This document shows positions 40,001-52,208 of a DNA stretch of 64,000 bases, piece by piece (positions within the stretch are counted from its first letter, which is position 1; every line of letters begins with the position of its first letter). The notes beneath the pieces are model-generated. The model worked only from the letters and a program-made list of their open reading frames with translations, searched no databases and was not told the origin of the DNA. The stretch comes from Paragonimus westermani (taxonomy: Eukaryota > Platyhelminthes > Trematoda > Plagiorchiida > Troglotrematidae), in contig QNGE01002429.1 in the NCBI GenBank assembly GCA_008508345.1, forward strand, positions 33,391 through 97,390. The letters are read 5' to 3'. A program made the position numbers and the translations under genes.

Positions 40001-43000
40001 GCAACCCACCTTTCGAATAGTTAGGAAAATCTCTTTTTCTGCAACTACCCGCGATTTCAAAAATAGCGCACATTCCGTCGTTTTTATGAAGGAATATTAG
40101 GATAGCATAGAGGGTTGATAGGCCAACTGTATCACTGCTGAGGTTTAGTGAAACAACGTCTGTTCCTAAGCAAATGAAATATACTCAAAGTTTCAGTCTG
40201 TTGTACTCGACACATCGTCATCTGAAGCATTCCATACACATGTATCACGAATAGCCGATAGCGGTATCCACCGAATGACATGTGCATAGTTGTCGTTGTT
40301 TCGAGGAAGCCCCTTGGTCATACAACCGATACTTCACTCTAGCATATTGTTCTGGACGATCACGCGGTGTCCATGTCTTATACCCACTGCATTGTTTCGG
40401 TGGATCATTTCTCGCATTTTCTATGAAAAGCAGCTCAACCTGATCACAAATTGCCTCTGCTGTGGTCACGTGAAGTGTATCGATTAATAATTATATAACA
40501 AGTGGGGCTAGTTTTATGTCCTTCGAATAATGTTTTCCTCGCGTCATCTCTCTGGAGGCCGGTTACCTGATAGACTCTGCCCTAATAATGCAGTGGATGT
40601 GGCCATCTCTTTTTTAACCGTAAGGTTTCTTTTCCTTTGTGGACGTGTGGTAATTAACGGTCAACAAGATTCACTGATGTATTGGTGTTTACAGCGGTGA
40701 GGAATATGAAAAAGAAGACGTCATCTTTGCTGTTAAGATTGACTTTCTCCAAGCATTTGGACCGGAGTGGGTTATATGGCAAGCAGCAAACTTAGAATTC
40801 TTGAAAGCTGCTTAGGACACGAAAACATTTTTCGTTCATCATATTAACTTCTTTTGGCTGTATCTAAATCTCCTTTCACTGGATTCACACAGAACGGGGG
40901 GATGGGAAATATGAGGGTGGATTCGTAGTGCACCAGACCATGGTAGAGGAGGAAAACGTAGAACGAAATCAGAAGCTAATTCATTTTTTCATTTTAGGTG
41001 TCACTTAATGAGTTGCTCTCCGCCATTTACGCAGCGCAGCTATTTCCAAAATTTCAGGGGGAACTTAACAACACTTGATATGACTTACGGGCTGTTGCTA
41101 CAAATAATGCAGAATGATACGTAGCTGAAACAATATGCATCTTTATCTTAACGGTTACCACGTTCCGTTGCTTGGTTCACTTCAGATCACTGAAATACAT
41201 GTATCTGTGTTAGACATCTGCATGCCGTATAGAAACATCTATCACCAACAGCATCCGTTTTGGTTTTTAAAGTACATTTATGTTCTGAATGTGGAAAACT
41301 AAGTGTGGCATGCTAATTGTGACTTACTTTTCAAGCTTTAGTTGCTGCTTGCCCTAAACTGGCTCAGACTGTTTGCATATGCATTTTCATCTGGACCTAT
41401 AACTATACTGTTCTGTACTGGTTAACTGTCATTCCCGCTTGCAGTAATCAATCTTCTATGTTGCAGATGGTTTTTGACGGCAGGTAGTCACAAGTGAGGA
41501 TTCTTGAATGACAGCTTGATTCAGACCTCTAGTGAGATATATGCATAACAGTCAGCGTACTAATGCAGAAAATGTACTGTACAATTCCAAGGATGGGCAA
41601 TAAATGTGCACGTTTGTAAAGAGCTGTGTACATTGCGGCTTATACTCCTGTATCCCTACCTTTTCCAGTAGATCAGTAAACAACGTAGGTTGCTTAGAAT
41701 GGCAAAATCAGACGAACTGAAATGATAGCATAGCATAATAATCGACGAACCACTAAAACTGGGCGTTCACATGAAGTTTTTATGCGGAAGGTATGTTTTC
41801 GGAGGAAGGCCGTTCTATTTTGCTCCTATGGGCTCCTCGGGAAAATCATTTAATACCCACCCTGGCCCACCTCCAATCTTCACATTTTTTTAGACATCTC
41901 GTTGTGGACTATATGAGGTATGTTCCTGGAGAAGCTACTGCCATTTTAACACATATTATGGGTTCGCTTGGGATGAAGTGCGGCAGCTTCAGTATGAAGT
42001 GCCCTAGGCATTTGGATGATGTGAAATATGGAGATGAACTACGTCAGTTTTGGCACAAAATAATTATCCATTTTCATGACCAAAGATAAGTCAATAAAAA
42101 TTGACCCAGTTAAAATGCACTGCGAATGAGTTTGTCACTAAAATTCATCTACATAAAAGTGGTGACAAATGTCCTGAAGGATATTTCTCGCCTATAAGAA
42201 ACCAACCAATTTACACACAAGTATTCTTCTGTCAAGTCCAACTTTAGTGCACTCCGTTCTGAGTATCCCTATATGGGAATGTGATTTGTTTTCTCCTGTG
42301 AAATGTCCTTGCTTCCTGGTCGCGTGATTTGAAGGTGTCTGGCAACCAGCAGCTTGAACGAAAAGTGAGTTCCTATTAACCGATGCACACTATTTTTGGA
42401 GGTTGAAATCATTAATCAGTCGTTTCACCTTTTTTCTTCCCTTTGACAGTGCCGCGGTAAATTATTCGTTAGTATTTCCACCTCTTAGCAAGAGTTTGTT
42501 GAGTGCCGTGCACTTATTTTGATAGGAGGCTTCTGTACCTACTCCCTTTATATAACCGGCAATGCTGTATGCTCTTTAACAAGCAGGCCAGTCTAAAATC
42601 TAGCAGTGGACTTCTAATATTGAGAATGCTGGGTCATTGTCGTTAACCAATCTCATCTATCGGCTTCTAGAGTTCCAAATGGTCGGTTTTTGCAAATGTT
42701 GACAGTAACTGTTTGAGCTAAGGTTAGATGCAAGCACCTTGATAGAAACTCATCGGACATCATTGGTGCGCTGCTTACACCTTACTGAGTGTGTACACTT
42801 TGGTTTGGTTAGTGGTCTCACACGTGCGTTAGCGAATCATCGGGCAAGGGACCTTGTCGCCATTGCGATACAGCAGAATACTGATCGCTTGTCACTGACT
42901 GACGCATAAAAGTACATTATGTGGCCTGTGTTGTGCCAACTATGCAAGGCGTTTGCATGCCAGCGTTTCGTTGTTGGTGTCTACGGTGGAAACGTTGAAT

Positions 43001-44159
43001 CAAAGAATGTGTGCTTTCACTCTTTTGACTCTGTCCATGAACTGCGCGGTGTGTTATCTGCCAGTGTGATCTCTGCAGGAGCCTACGTCACAGTTAGTCT
43101 AAAGGCTGTCTCTTGTAATACACCAGCCCCTGCATTTGTTAAGCAGATAGATGTTTAAATTGCTTAAGTTGGTTGTAATAAATCTAACCGGAAAGACTTG
43201 TACTTCGATCGCAAGGTTACGTTTTATTTAAACAGTGCTTCCACAGGAACCGACGCTTCTTTTTGTGACTCACGTCTGGCGATCGCTCGTTTATTTTCCG
43301 CTTCACCTACTAAAATACTTTGGTTTTTAATAAAACATAAGCATTCCGTGTATTTGGAATTGCTCATTAAATGGACACCACCATACTACTGAACGCCGCA
43401 GCGGTTCCCAAGTGCTGAACCGAACCAATTCCAGAATTCTTTAACGTGGAAAAGATTAGACTTGTGATATTCCTCGCAAATGCCGTCAGTTACTTAACCT
43501 CAGCTAGTAAAAAGCAACCAAATGCAGATCTTTCTTGCTTTACCCAGGTTAAGAAGGACCCAGAAACCATTGTTTTACACACTTTCTCGAGCCTTCTGAA
43601 CTTCTTAGCAAATGCGAAGAAAGGTAGTAACATTCTGACCCTGTTAAAAACTTCTTTTGAGCCAGTTTGGCCCCGATTGTTTTCGTCTCTTTTATAACAG
43701 TTTTGTTCAACCGCATCTGGAAAATTAAGTAGTGATACTGACACCGTTTCTACGAAAGGGCAAACCTCTGCTGCAGACTGTGCAACTTCGTGCCGTTGTA
43801 CGATGGACAAACTGACTAAGTGCATTAGTCAGTTTGCATTATGAGGCAGTCCAGGGCCTAAAAACCAGACCATATAAAAGAAGACTCATATTCTTGAACA
43901 TGTACTTTTTAAAGCGTTGTCGTCTTAGGAATGACTTGGTGCTAATTTTCTGTTGAAACGAGAAATCCTGATAATCCGGGTCATGATGAACAGACGAAAT
44001 AGCATGATAATGAGGGGTCACTCTCTGAAACTAGAGGTCTGACAGACCACAATGCAGGCGGATTTTTCTCGTCGCACGTATGCAAGACCTGGAATGTTCT
44101 ACTTGGCAACGTTTTTTCTGCCAACGCTGTAGCGGTTTACAAGACACACTAAACATCTA
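37086..44159. other. No recognisable gene (about 7 kb)
   Basis: Several modest open frames occur, notably minus-strand frames at 38,947-39,224, 39,574-39,801 and 40,245-40,469 and plus-strand frames at 41,793-42,089 and 42,919-43,697. Some have exon-like composition, and the 40.4 kb frame follows an acceptor-like CACAG on the minus strand. None matches a family I recognise, so I do not call exons. Confidence 0.4.
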
Positions 44160-44277
44160 CCCTGCTAGCACCAGTTGAGGATTCAGTTTAGGGGTGAATA
44201 CGGGCTAATTTCGGAAACGTTCAGAGATAGATTCTTCTGATCAACGGTGTTTTGGTTGCTGAGAATATTCTCAGCAT

Positions 44278-44323
44278 GTATACTGGCGTACAGGCAAACA
44301 TTTTTGCCTGTGCACCAGTATAC
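44278..44323. repeat. Nested hairpin in the left arm of the foldback element
   Basis: Two 21-base arms (44,278-44,298 and 44,303-44,323) with two mismatches surround a four-base loop. Just upstream is the perfect palindrome CTGAGAATATTCTCAG (44,259-44,274). The right arm of the element has only a shorter counterpart here, so the hairpin was gained on one side. Confidence 0.75.
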
Positions 44324-44749
44324 TCCGTATTCATAGAATACATGAAGTACCTAACACAGAGGAATTACACTAAACTCCAAGAATTTTTGCTATGCGTATA
44401 AACTAGTTTTCAGTCCGTTACACCTGTTAGGGTTGCGTTAGGGATTTTGTCCCAAATTCCTAACAAATCCCCAAGTGATCTTGGGATTATTCAGGGGTTT
44501 GTTCAAGAATATGTTAAGGATTTGGGGCAAAATCCCTAACGCAACCTTGAGAAGTATAGTAAACTGACAACTAGTTTATACGTATAACGAAAAATTCCAG
44601 GAGTTTAATGCAATTCCGTTGTGTTAGTTATTCAGGTAGTCTATAAATATAGAGTATACCTGCTCACAGGTGAATAGACATATTATCAGCAACAAAACAT
44701 TGTTTGCCACGTATTCCAACTATTTTGCTATTTATTTTGACTGTTGACA

Positions 44750-44975
44750 CTATTGACATTGTTTGGTTGCATGTCTGGATTTTCTCGTTGGTTCGACCGC
44801 CCAAGGTCACAATTGCACTTGCACCTTCCTGTCGTTAGCTACTGGTCTGTCGCGTTTTGCTTCTGTAGTTTTGCTTACACCTCGCTTTCCCGGTCTCTTT
44901 GCGATGAACGTCGTTGTTCTATAATCGGTTTTTCTGATTTAATCATTGTGGAGAACAGGCACGGTTCTAGACAGA
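44750..44975 (+). repeat. Dispersed ~220-bp repeat, copy 3, inside the foldback element
   Basis: This part of the right-arm insertion resembles the two copies near 34 kb. Shared blocks are TTCGACCGCCCAAGGTCAC versus TTCGATCACCCAAAATCAC, GGTCTGTCGC, TTTTGCTT and CTCGCTTTCCC versus CTCGCTCTCCC. Identity is lower than between the other two copies and is judged by eye only. It reads as an open frame of 87 codons (44,744-45,007) without a recognisable domain. Confidence 0.5.
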
Positions 44976-45637
44976 AACGTACCAGTCCTCTACAAATCCA
45001 TTCTTAAACTTTCCCGGAATTAGTTCTAATTCACCCCTAAACTGAATCCCTATTTAGTGCTAGCAGGGTATTGCATTATTTCTATAATTCAGTAAATCTC
45101 TAAGAAAATTAAGATTCTACGCCGCGCAATAAAGAATTTTCAGAAGCATCTATTCTCTGATTTCGTTTTCAATCCACTGCGCCGTTGAAGTTGCAGTCTA
45201 TTGTCTATATTATTAATTGTGTACAAAAAATGTCAAGTGGAAAACACTCGAGAACGAGATATAAAAGTACACCACAAACTTTTTCTCTCATACTGTTATT
45301 ACAAAGTTTATATTATTGCACAATTATACCACTTACATATCCCCATTAAAAGTGCGCGTTATTGCAAATGAATTACGAATGATTGCACGTTTTTTCAGTT
45401 CGAAAGAACCATTATTGGTTATTCGAACAAACAAAACTCAAATTCGTCACATTTATTACAAGCTTTCGCACGAAATTTCTGGAGGTCTTTTATCACACAG
45501 TTCTGTGGTAAGGTTCTTTCAAAACCAAGAGTGGTTACCTTTTTTAAGTAACGTAGTATCCAGATTTCATAATTATAATTTGTAACACTTCCGTATTTTT
45601 GTATACACCGTTTCGTTAACTCCACCTGCGTTGCGTT

Positions 45638-45756
45638 CTGTACAGCATTTTTTACTCAATAATTTTTTGTTGTTCGCTCTTCTCACTGTTCTCCAACTCA
45701 CTTGTCCACTCCATGTCTAAACCAAGTTAATCGATCAACTCGATAATAAACAGTTC
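45638..45756 (+). repeat. LTR-like repeat, upstream copy
   Basis: Aligns with 48,083-48,203: both contain CAGCATTTT, TCAATAATTT, GTTCGCTCTTCTC, CAACTCA, TTAATCGATC and AATAATAAACAGT. The AATAAA inside would serve as a polyadenylation signal in an LTR. The pair flanks the gag-protease-RT relic, as the ends of LTRs should. Full LTR limits are not recoverable. Confidence 0.6.
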
Positions 45757-46042
45757 AACATTTACCTCCGGGGTCGTATCCGTTCACTGTATTGGAATTT
45801 CTAAGCCAACGCACCTCCACGAATTATTGTGAGTCACTTCCTTTTGTTTCCATTACATTTTGGCTCCGTGTTCACACTTACGCATTTTGACATTGTTTAG
45901 TTCCACTACATAAATTTGGTGAACCCGGATTTTCAGCCTTTCCTCCTTTGTACATATAGGTCTCTTTTTGGTTCCGTTATCTATGAGCTCCAAACCCTCA
46001 ATATTTTGAAATGACTCTTGATTTCAGTACTCGTTTATTTTT

Positions 46043-46486
46043 GTGAACGCTATTTACCTTAAATTACCTGCATTTGTATCTCAAACCCCCGTATTTGGTC
46101 CACTCATGCGGAAACATTTTCTGGATTTCGTAAGATTGCTCCACAATCCACCAGGCTTTCCATGTAGTTTCTTATTGTCCCACAGATACTACGTCGATGT
46201 AATTGATTTACCTGACCCCACGTCAAATGAGTCGCAATACGTTAAACTCAAATCTGCTGTTTTAAAGCGTACCACAGCGTCAGATGAGTTGAGTGATCGC
46301 ACCCCTTCGCCATTGCTCCGCCACAGAAGATCCCTAGTAGGTGATAACAGTATAGGTTATTCAATCCCCAGGTCACTGTGGATCAAATGCCTGCGGCTTA
46401 GCACCTCAGTTATTTTTTCAGTTCGCAAAGACGGCGGACAAAGTTTACGAGTGTCTCTTCAAGCGTTCCATGGACCACCTACATGA
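46043..46486 (+). pseudogene. Ty3/gypsy gag relic
   Basis: A 147-codon open frame that keeps typical gag landmarks of fluke gypsy elements: LKLPAFV near the start, HRYYVDVIDLPD, then YVKLKSAVLKRTTAS, ELSDRTPSPLLR and SLVGDN. It has no ATG at the start of the matching region and ends before any zinc knuckle. The capsid-like segment that would package element RNA is therefore incomplete. It lies about 300 bases downstream of the LTR-like repeat and 330 bases before the protease frame. Confidence 0.7.
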
Positions 46487-46819
46487 CCGTTCTCCTCATA
46501 CAGGTACATAACAAAAAACGCCTGATAACCTCCAACGTCGGGTGTCTCAGATACCACCCACTGTGAATAACTCAACTGGACGCCTCATAAGGGGCAGTAT
46601 GTTCTTTCGCACTCCGCCATGTTCTCGCGCATGACCTATCATATCTGAGGCCGTAACCCTCTAAATCTGTTACCGCCACAGGTGTTCTGGTGACAACGCC
46701 CGCGAATGCACACACCCGTGTGCGTATAACAGTCCGCGCACTAAAGGTTACACCAATCATAAAAACGACCCGACCAGCCGGTACTGACGACAGGTGCCGC
46801 TAGCCAGCCCGACAGTCCC

Positions 46820-47473
46820 ATGTTGTATGTCCAGGATATTTCTACCAGACTCCGCTTCCTTCTTGACACCAGTGCAGAGGTCAGCATTATACCCCCAGGT
46901 AATAATCGACGCGATCTCAAACTCAGAGCTTACAATTCCAAAATCGTGACTTACGGCCAACTTCTCTTGATGGTCGATCTTGGACTGCGTCGAAATTTAC
47001 CTTGGATTCTTATCATTGCCGACGTTCAACACATAATTATCGGCGTCGGGTTTCTCACGAAGCACGGTTTGGCTAATGATCTCAGCCGCCGGAAACTCGT
47101 AGACAGCATCACTAATTTGTGCGTTCGTGGTCAAGCCACTAATACCACCTCGATCGGAATTCGAGCAGCTTTACCGGAAACCAACCGGTATACAGTCCTG
47201 TTAAAACAGTTTCCAGGAATCTGTCAACCCACACCTAATACCACAACGCCGAAACAAGATGTTTCACATCACATCCTCACCAAGGAGCAACAAAATTTGT
47301 ACGTCCACGTCGACTGCCTGCGGAGAAGCTCAAGGTCGCCAAAGCGGAATTTGCGGAAATGCTACGTCTGGGAACCATCCGACCCTCAAACAGCTCATAG
47401 GTGTCGCCTTTGCACATGGTCCTCAAGAAGATTACTGGAGAATGGAGACCATGCGGTGATTACCGTGCACTGA
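46820..47473 (+). pseudogene. Ty3/gypsy protease and start of RT, relic
   Basis: The frame from 46,820 reads RLRFLLDTSAEVSIIPP, the retropepsin active-site region, but the catalytic D-T-G is D-T-S here. It is followed by VTYG, LGLRRNLPWILIIADV and IIIGVGFL, which replaces the usual GADFL, then GLANDLSRRKLVD. This is the full-length order of an aspartic protease that would cut the Gag-Pol polyprotein. The frame continues to RSNSS-like linker sequence and breaks near 47,400 where RT begins in another frame. The active-site change and frameshifts mean it is inactive. Confidence 0.8.
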
Positions 47474-48060
47474 ACACCGCCACCACGCCGGACCGTTATC
47501 AGATTCCGCATATCCATGACCTTCCCATTGGCCTTCTTGGGAAAGCGATCTTTTCCAAAAGTACATCTATTCAAGTCATATAATCAAAATCCTGTGGCTC
47601 CCGATGACATCACTAGAACAGCGATCACGACCCCATTTGGCTTATTCGAATTTGTTCGTATGCCTTTTGGCCTCCGAGACGCCGCCCAAACATTTCAATG
47701 CCTCATGTACCAAGTTCTACGTGCATTAGACTTTGTATTTGTCTACATTGACGACAGACTTAATGCAGCAACAATGCGCATGAACACATATCTCACCCAA
47801 AATTTGTCTTTGAACGTTTAAATCATCGCGGCGTCAGCCAAGTGAGTCTCCGGTGCTTTCTCCATCGAATTTCTTGGTCATTGCACTGGTAAATAAGGCA
47901 TCAAGTGACTGCCGGGATTATCCATTGCCTCAGTCTATCAAGCGCCTCCGTCGATTTTTGGGAATTGTTATTTTGTATTATCGCTTTATCCCCAATTGCT
48001 CAGACATACTGAAACGCCTGCCATTCGGTTTCATTTCAGGCGTCTCACATTTCAGCCAGC
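47404..48060 (+). pseudogene. Ty3/gypsy reverse transcriptase relic
   Basis: Spread over three frames. 47,404-47,583 carries [26 protein letters not shown] and IFSK. 47,590-47,800 carries PVAPDDITRTAITTPFGLF, FVRMPFGLRDAAQTFQ and the catalytic YIDD (47,744-47,755). 47,900-48,030 carries PQSIKRLRRFLGIVILYYRFIPNCSD, the connection end of RT. About 50 bases later the sequence runs into the second LTR-like repeat, so RNase H and integrase are missing altogether. Stops and frameshifts make it non-functional. Confidence 0.85.
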
Positions 48061-48082
48061 GCTCCAGAAATGAAGTTCGGTG

Positions 48083-48203
48083 GCGTTTTGTGCAGCATTT
48101 TGTATTCAATAATTTTATTGTTCGCTCTTCTCGCCGTTACCCAACTCATTTGTACAATCCATGTTTAAACATAGTTAATCGATCGACTCAATAATAAACA
48201 GTG
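48083..48203 (+). repeat. LTR-like repeat, downstream copy
   Basis: Partner of 45,638-45,756, with scattered substitutions. It abuts the end of the RT relic directly, showing that the 3' half of the element was lost by internal deletion or recombination. Sequence beyond it (48,210-48,694) is AT-rich and leads, after the gap, into another LTR/leader fragment. Confidence 0.6.
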
Positions 48204-48694
48204 CTGATTTTGTCAAGGTTTGTTACGTTATTTTGAGATTGCTGAGGTTTGATTGATGTTGAAAGGTGGCCCTACGCTCTACTCTCTTCCCCAAATGAGA
48301 TACATTATTCCTCCTTATTCTTACACAACCTGCCTTGACCGTTTCCCTTACCCCTATTTAGTCCGAGCCCTGTAAACTTCCAAATACCAAAATGAGACAT
48401 TTTTCTTCCATATTTTTCCTCGAGTAACTTATGATTCCCGTCGTTTCTCGATGCATAAACAGTCGTTTTGCTCTGACCAAACCAATGATCATTTGTTTGA
48501 GTGAGCTCAACCCGTTTTATTGTCCACCATTGTTGATCGGTGCCTGGTTGTTAGTTTGTTGTGCGGGCACTTTCATTCTTCGATTTCTGAGGATTTTCAC
48601 ATTCGAGGTGAGAGACAATTATCTTGTACATTGATTCGATTAGTACCGTATTAAATCCAGTTATTACGAGCGCCTTCTCGTTAACCGTTTCGAG

Positions 48695-49436
48695 NNNNNN
48701 NNNNNNNNNNNNNNNNNNNNNNNNNNNNNNNNNNNNNNNNNNNNNNNNNNNNNNNNNNNNNNNNNNNNNNNNNNNNNNNNNNNNNNNNNNNNNNNNNNNN
48801 NNNNNNNNNNNNNNNNNNNNNNNNNNNNNNNNNNNNNNNNNNNNNNNNNNNNNNNNNNNNNNNNNNNNNNNNNNNNNNNNNNNNNNNNNNNNNNNNNNNN
48901 NNNNNNNNNNNNNNNNNNNNNNNNNNNNNNNNNNNNNNNNNNNNNNNNNNNNNNNNNNNNNNNNNNNNNNNNNNNNNNNNNNNNNNNNNNNNNNNNNNNN
49001 NNNNNNNNNNNNNNNNNNNNNNNNNNNNNNNNNNNNNNNNNNNNNNNNNNNNNNNNNNNNNNNNNNNNNNNNNNNNNNNNNNNNNNNNNNNNNNNNNNNN
49101 NNNNNNNNNNNNNNNNNNNNNNNNNNNNNNNNNNNNNNNNNNNNNNNNNNNNNNNNNNNNNNNNNNNNNNNNNNNNNNNNNNNNNNNNNNNNNNNNNNNN
49201 NNNNNNNNNNNNNNNNNNNNNNNNNNNNNNNNNNNNNNNNNNNNNNNNNNNNNNNNNNNNNNNNNNNNNNNNNNNNNNNNNNNNNNNNNNNNNNNNNNNN
49301 NNNNNNNNNNNNNNNNNNNNNNNNNNNNNNNNNNNNNNNNNNNNNNNNNNNNNNNNNNNNNNNNNNNNNNNNNNNNNNNNNNNNNNNNNNNNNNNNNNNN
49401 NNNNNNNNNNNNNNNNNNNNNNNNNNNNNNNNNNNN
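48695..49436. other. Assembly gap (742 N)
   Basis: A run of undetermined bases between two almost identical 4-kb blocks. Open frames reported through the Ns are meaningless. Confidence 0.99.
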
Positions 49437-50777
49437 GTTTGCCACGTATTCCAACTATTTTGCTATTTATTTTGACTGTTGACACTATTGACATTGTTTG
49501 GTTGCATGTCTGGATTTTCTCGTTGGTTCGACCGCCCAAGGTCACAATTGCACTTGCACCTTCCTGTCGTTAGCTACTGGTCTGTCGCGTTTTGCTTCTG
49601 TAGTTTTGCTTACACCTCGCTTTCCCGGTCTCTTTGCGATGAACGTCGTTGTTCTATAATCGGTTTTTCTGATTTAATCATTGTGGAGAACAGGCACGGT
49701 TCTAGACAGAAACGTACCAGTCCTCTACAAATCCATTCTTAAACTTTCCCGGAATTAGTTCTAATTCACCCCTAAACTGAATCCCTATTTAGTGCTAGCA
49801 GGGTATTGCATTATTTCTATAATTCAGTAAATCTCTAAGAAAATTAAGATTCTACGCCGCGCAATAAAGAATTTTCAGAAGCATCTATTCTCTGATTTCG
49901 TTTTCAATCCACTGCGCCGTTGAAGTTGCAGTCTATTGTCTATATTATTAATTGTGTACAAAAAATGTCAAGTGGAAAACACTCGAGAACGAGATATAAA
50001 AGTACACCACAAACTTTTTCTCTCATACTGTTATTACAAAGTTTATATTATTGCAAAATTATACCACTTACATATCCCCATTAAAAGTGCGCGTTATTGC
50101 AAATGAATTACGAATGATTGCACGTTTTTTCAGTTCGAAAGAACCATTATTGGTTATTCGAACAAACAAAACTCAAATTCGTCACATTTATTACAAGCTT
50201 TCGCACGAAATTTCTGGAGGTCTTTTATCACACAGTTCTGTGGTAAGGTTCTTTCAAAACCAAGAGTGGTTACCTTTTTTAAGTAACGTAGTATCCAGAT
50301 TTCATAATTATAATTTGTAACACTTCCGTATTTTTGTATACACCGTTTCGTTAACTCCACCTGCGTTGCGTTCTGTACAGCATTTTTTACTCAATAATTT
50401 TTTGTTGTTCGCTCTTCTCACTGTTCTCCAACTCACTTGTCCACTCCATGTCTAAACCAAGTTAATCGATCAACTCGATAATAAACAGTTCAACATTTAC
50501 CTCCGGGGTCGTATCCGTTCACTGTATTGGAATTTCTAAGCCAACGCACCTCCACGAATTATTGTGAGTCACTTCCTTTTGTTTCCATTACATTTTGGCT
50601 CCGTGTTCACACTTACGCATTTTGACATTGTTTAGTTCCACTACATAAATTTGGTGAACCCGGATTTTCAGCCTTTCCTCCTTTGTACATATAGGTCTCT
50701 TTTTGGTTCCGTTATCTATGAGCTCCAAACCCTCAATATTTTGAAATGACTCTTGATTTCAGTACTCGTTTATTTTT

Positions 50778-51221
50778 GTGAACGCTATTTACCTTAAATT
50801 ACCTGCATTTGTATCTCAAACCCCCGTATTTGGTCCACTCATGCGGAAACATTTTCTGGATTTCGTAAGATTGCTCCACAATCCACCAGGCTTTCCATGT
50901 AGTTTCTTATTGTCCCACAGATACTACGTCGATGTAATTGATTTACCTGACCCCACGTCAAATGAGTCGCAATACGTTAAACTCAAATCTGCTGTTTTAA
51001 AGCGTACCACAGCGTCAGATGAGTTGAGTGATCGCACCCCTTCGCCATTGCTCCGCCACAGAAGATCCCTAGTAGGTGATAACAGTATAGGTTATTCAAT
51101 CCCCAGGTCACTGTGGATCAAATGCCTGCGGCTTAGCACCTCAGTTATTTTTTCAGTTCGCAAAGACGGCGGACAAAGTTTACGAGTGTCTCTTCAAGCG
51201 TTCCATGGACCACCTACATGA
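50778..51221 (+). pseudogene. Ty3/gypsy gag relic (duplicate block)
   Basis: Same frame and residues as 46,043-46,486; see that entry. Probably the same locus represented twice in the assembly. Confidence 0.65.
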
Positions 51222-51554
51222 CCGTTCTCCTCATACAGGTACATAACAAAAAACGCCTGATAACCTCCAACGTCGGGTGTCTCAGATACCACCCACTGTG
51301 AATAACTCAACTGGACGCCTCATAAGGGGCAGTATGTTCTTTCGCACTCCGCCATGTTCTCGCGCATGACCTATCATATCTGAGGCCGTAACCCTCTAAA
51401 TCTGTTACCGCCACAGGTGTTCTGGTGACAACGCCCGCGAATGCACACACCCGTGTGCGTATAACAGTCCGCGCACTAAAGGTTACACCAATCATAAAAA
51501 CGACCCGACCAGCCGGTACTGACGACAGGTGCCGCTAGCCAGCCCGACAGTCCC

Positions 51555-52208
51555 ATGTTGTATGTCCAGGATATTTCTACCAGACTCCGCTTCCTTCTTG
51601 ACACCAGTGCAGAGGTCAGCATTATACCCCCAGGTAATAATCGACGCGATCTCAAACTCAGAGCTTACAATTCCAAAATCGTGACTTACGGCCAACTTCT
51701 CTTGATGGTCGATCTTGGACTGCGTCGAAATTTACCTTGGATTCTTATCATTGCCGACGTTCAACACATAATTATCGGCGTCGGGTTTCTCACGAAGCAC
51801 GGTTTGGCTAATGATCTCAGCCGCCGGAAACTCGTAGACAGCATCACTAATTTGTGCGTTCGTGGTCAAGCCACTAATACCACCTCGATCGGAATTCGAG
51901 CAGCTTTACCGGAAACCAACCGGTATACAGTCCTGTTAAAACAGTTTCCAGGAATCTGTCAACCCACACCTAATACCACAACGCCGAAACAAGATGTTTC
52001 ACATCACATCCTCACCAAGGAGCAACAAAATTTGTACGTCCACGTCGACTGCCTGCGGAGAAGCTCAAGGTCGCCAAAGCGGAATTTGCGGAAATGCTAC
52101 GTCTGGGAACCATCCGACCCTCAAACAGCTCATAGGTGTCGCCTTTGCACATGGTCCTCAAGAAGATTACTGGAGAATGGAGACCATGCGGTGATTACCG
52201 TGCACTGA
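51555..52208 (+). pseudogene. Ty3/gypsy protease relic (duplicate block)
   Basis: Identical translation to 46,820-47,473, including the D-T-S active-site change. That both blocks share the lesion fits one locus assembled twice. Confidence 0.75.

Larger units (their letters stand above)
44160..45068. mobile_element. Foldback / palindromic non-autonomous DNA element, TA flanks
   Basis: The ends are exact inverted repeats, CCCTGCTAGCAC (44,160-44,171) and GTGCTAGCAGGG (45,057-45,068), flanked by TA on both sides (44,158-44,159; 45,069-45,070), which looks like a TA target duplication. The inversion continues inward with GATTCAGTTTAGGGGTGAAT and then nearly the whole left arm to the centre near 44,485. 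The innermost arms (44,431-44,465 with 44,512-44,546) share GGTTGCGTTAGGGATTTTG. The right arm is about 250-290 bases longer because of an insertion at about 44,702-44,990. No transposase is encoded. TA duplication suggests Tc1/mariner-like mobilisation, but the superfamily is not established. Confidence 0.8.

Noticed and set aside
40245..40470. Minus-strand frame following an acceptor-like CACAG, with charged exon-like sequence
   Set aside because: No domain, no clear donor, and an in-frame stop; suggestive only.
42919..43697. Three successive plus-strand frames (79, 64 and 83 codons)
   Set aside because: Looked like a possible gene cluster, but no start context, splice sites or domain; a minus-strand frame of similar length overlaps the last.
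48624..49545. Long open frames of 257-293 codons
   Set aside because: They consist almost wholly of undetermined bases in the assembly gap.
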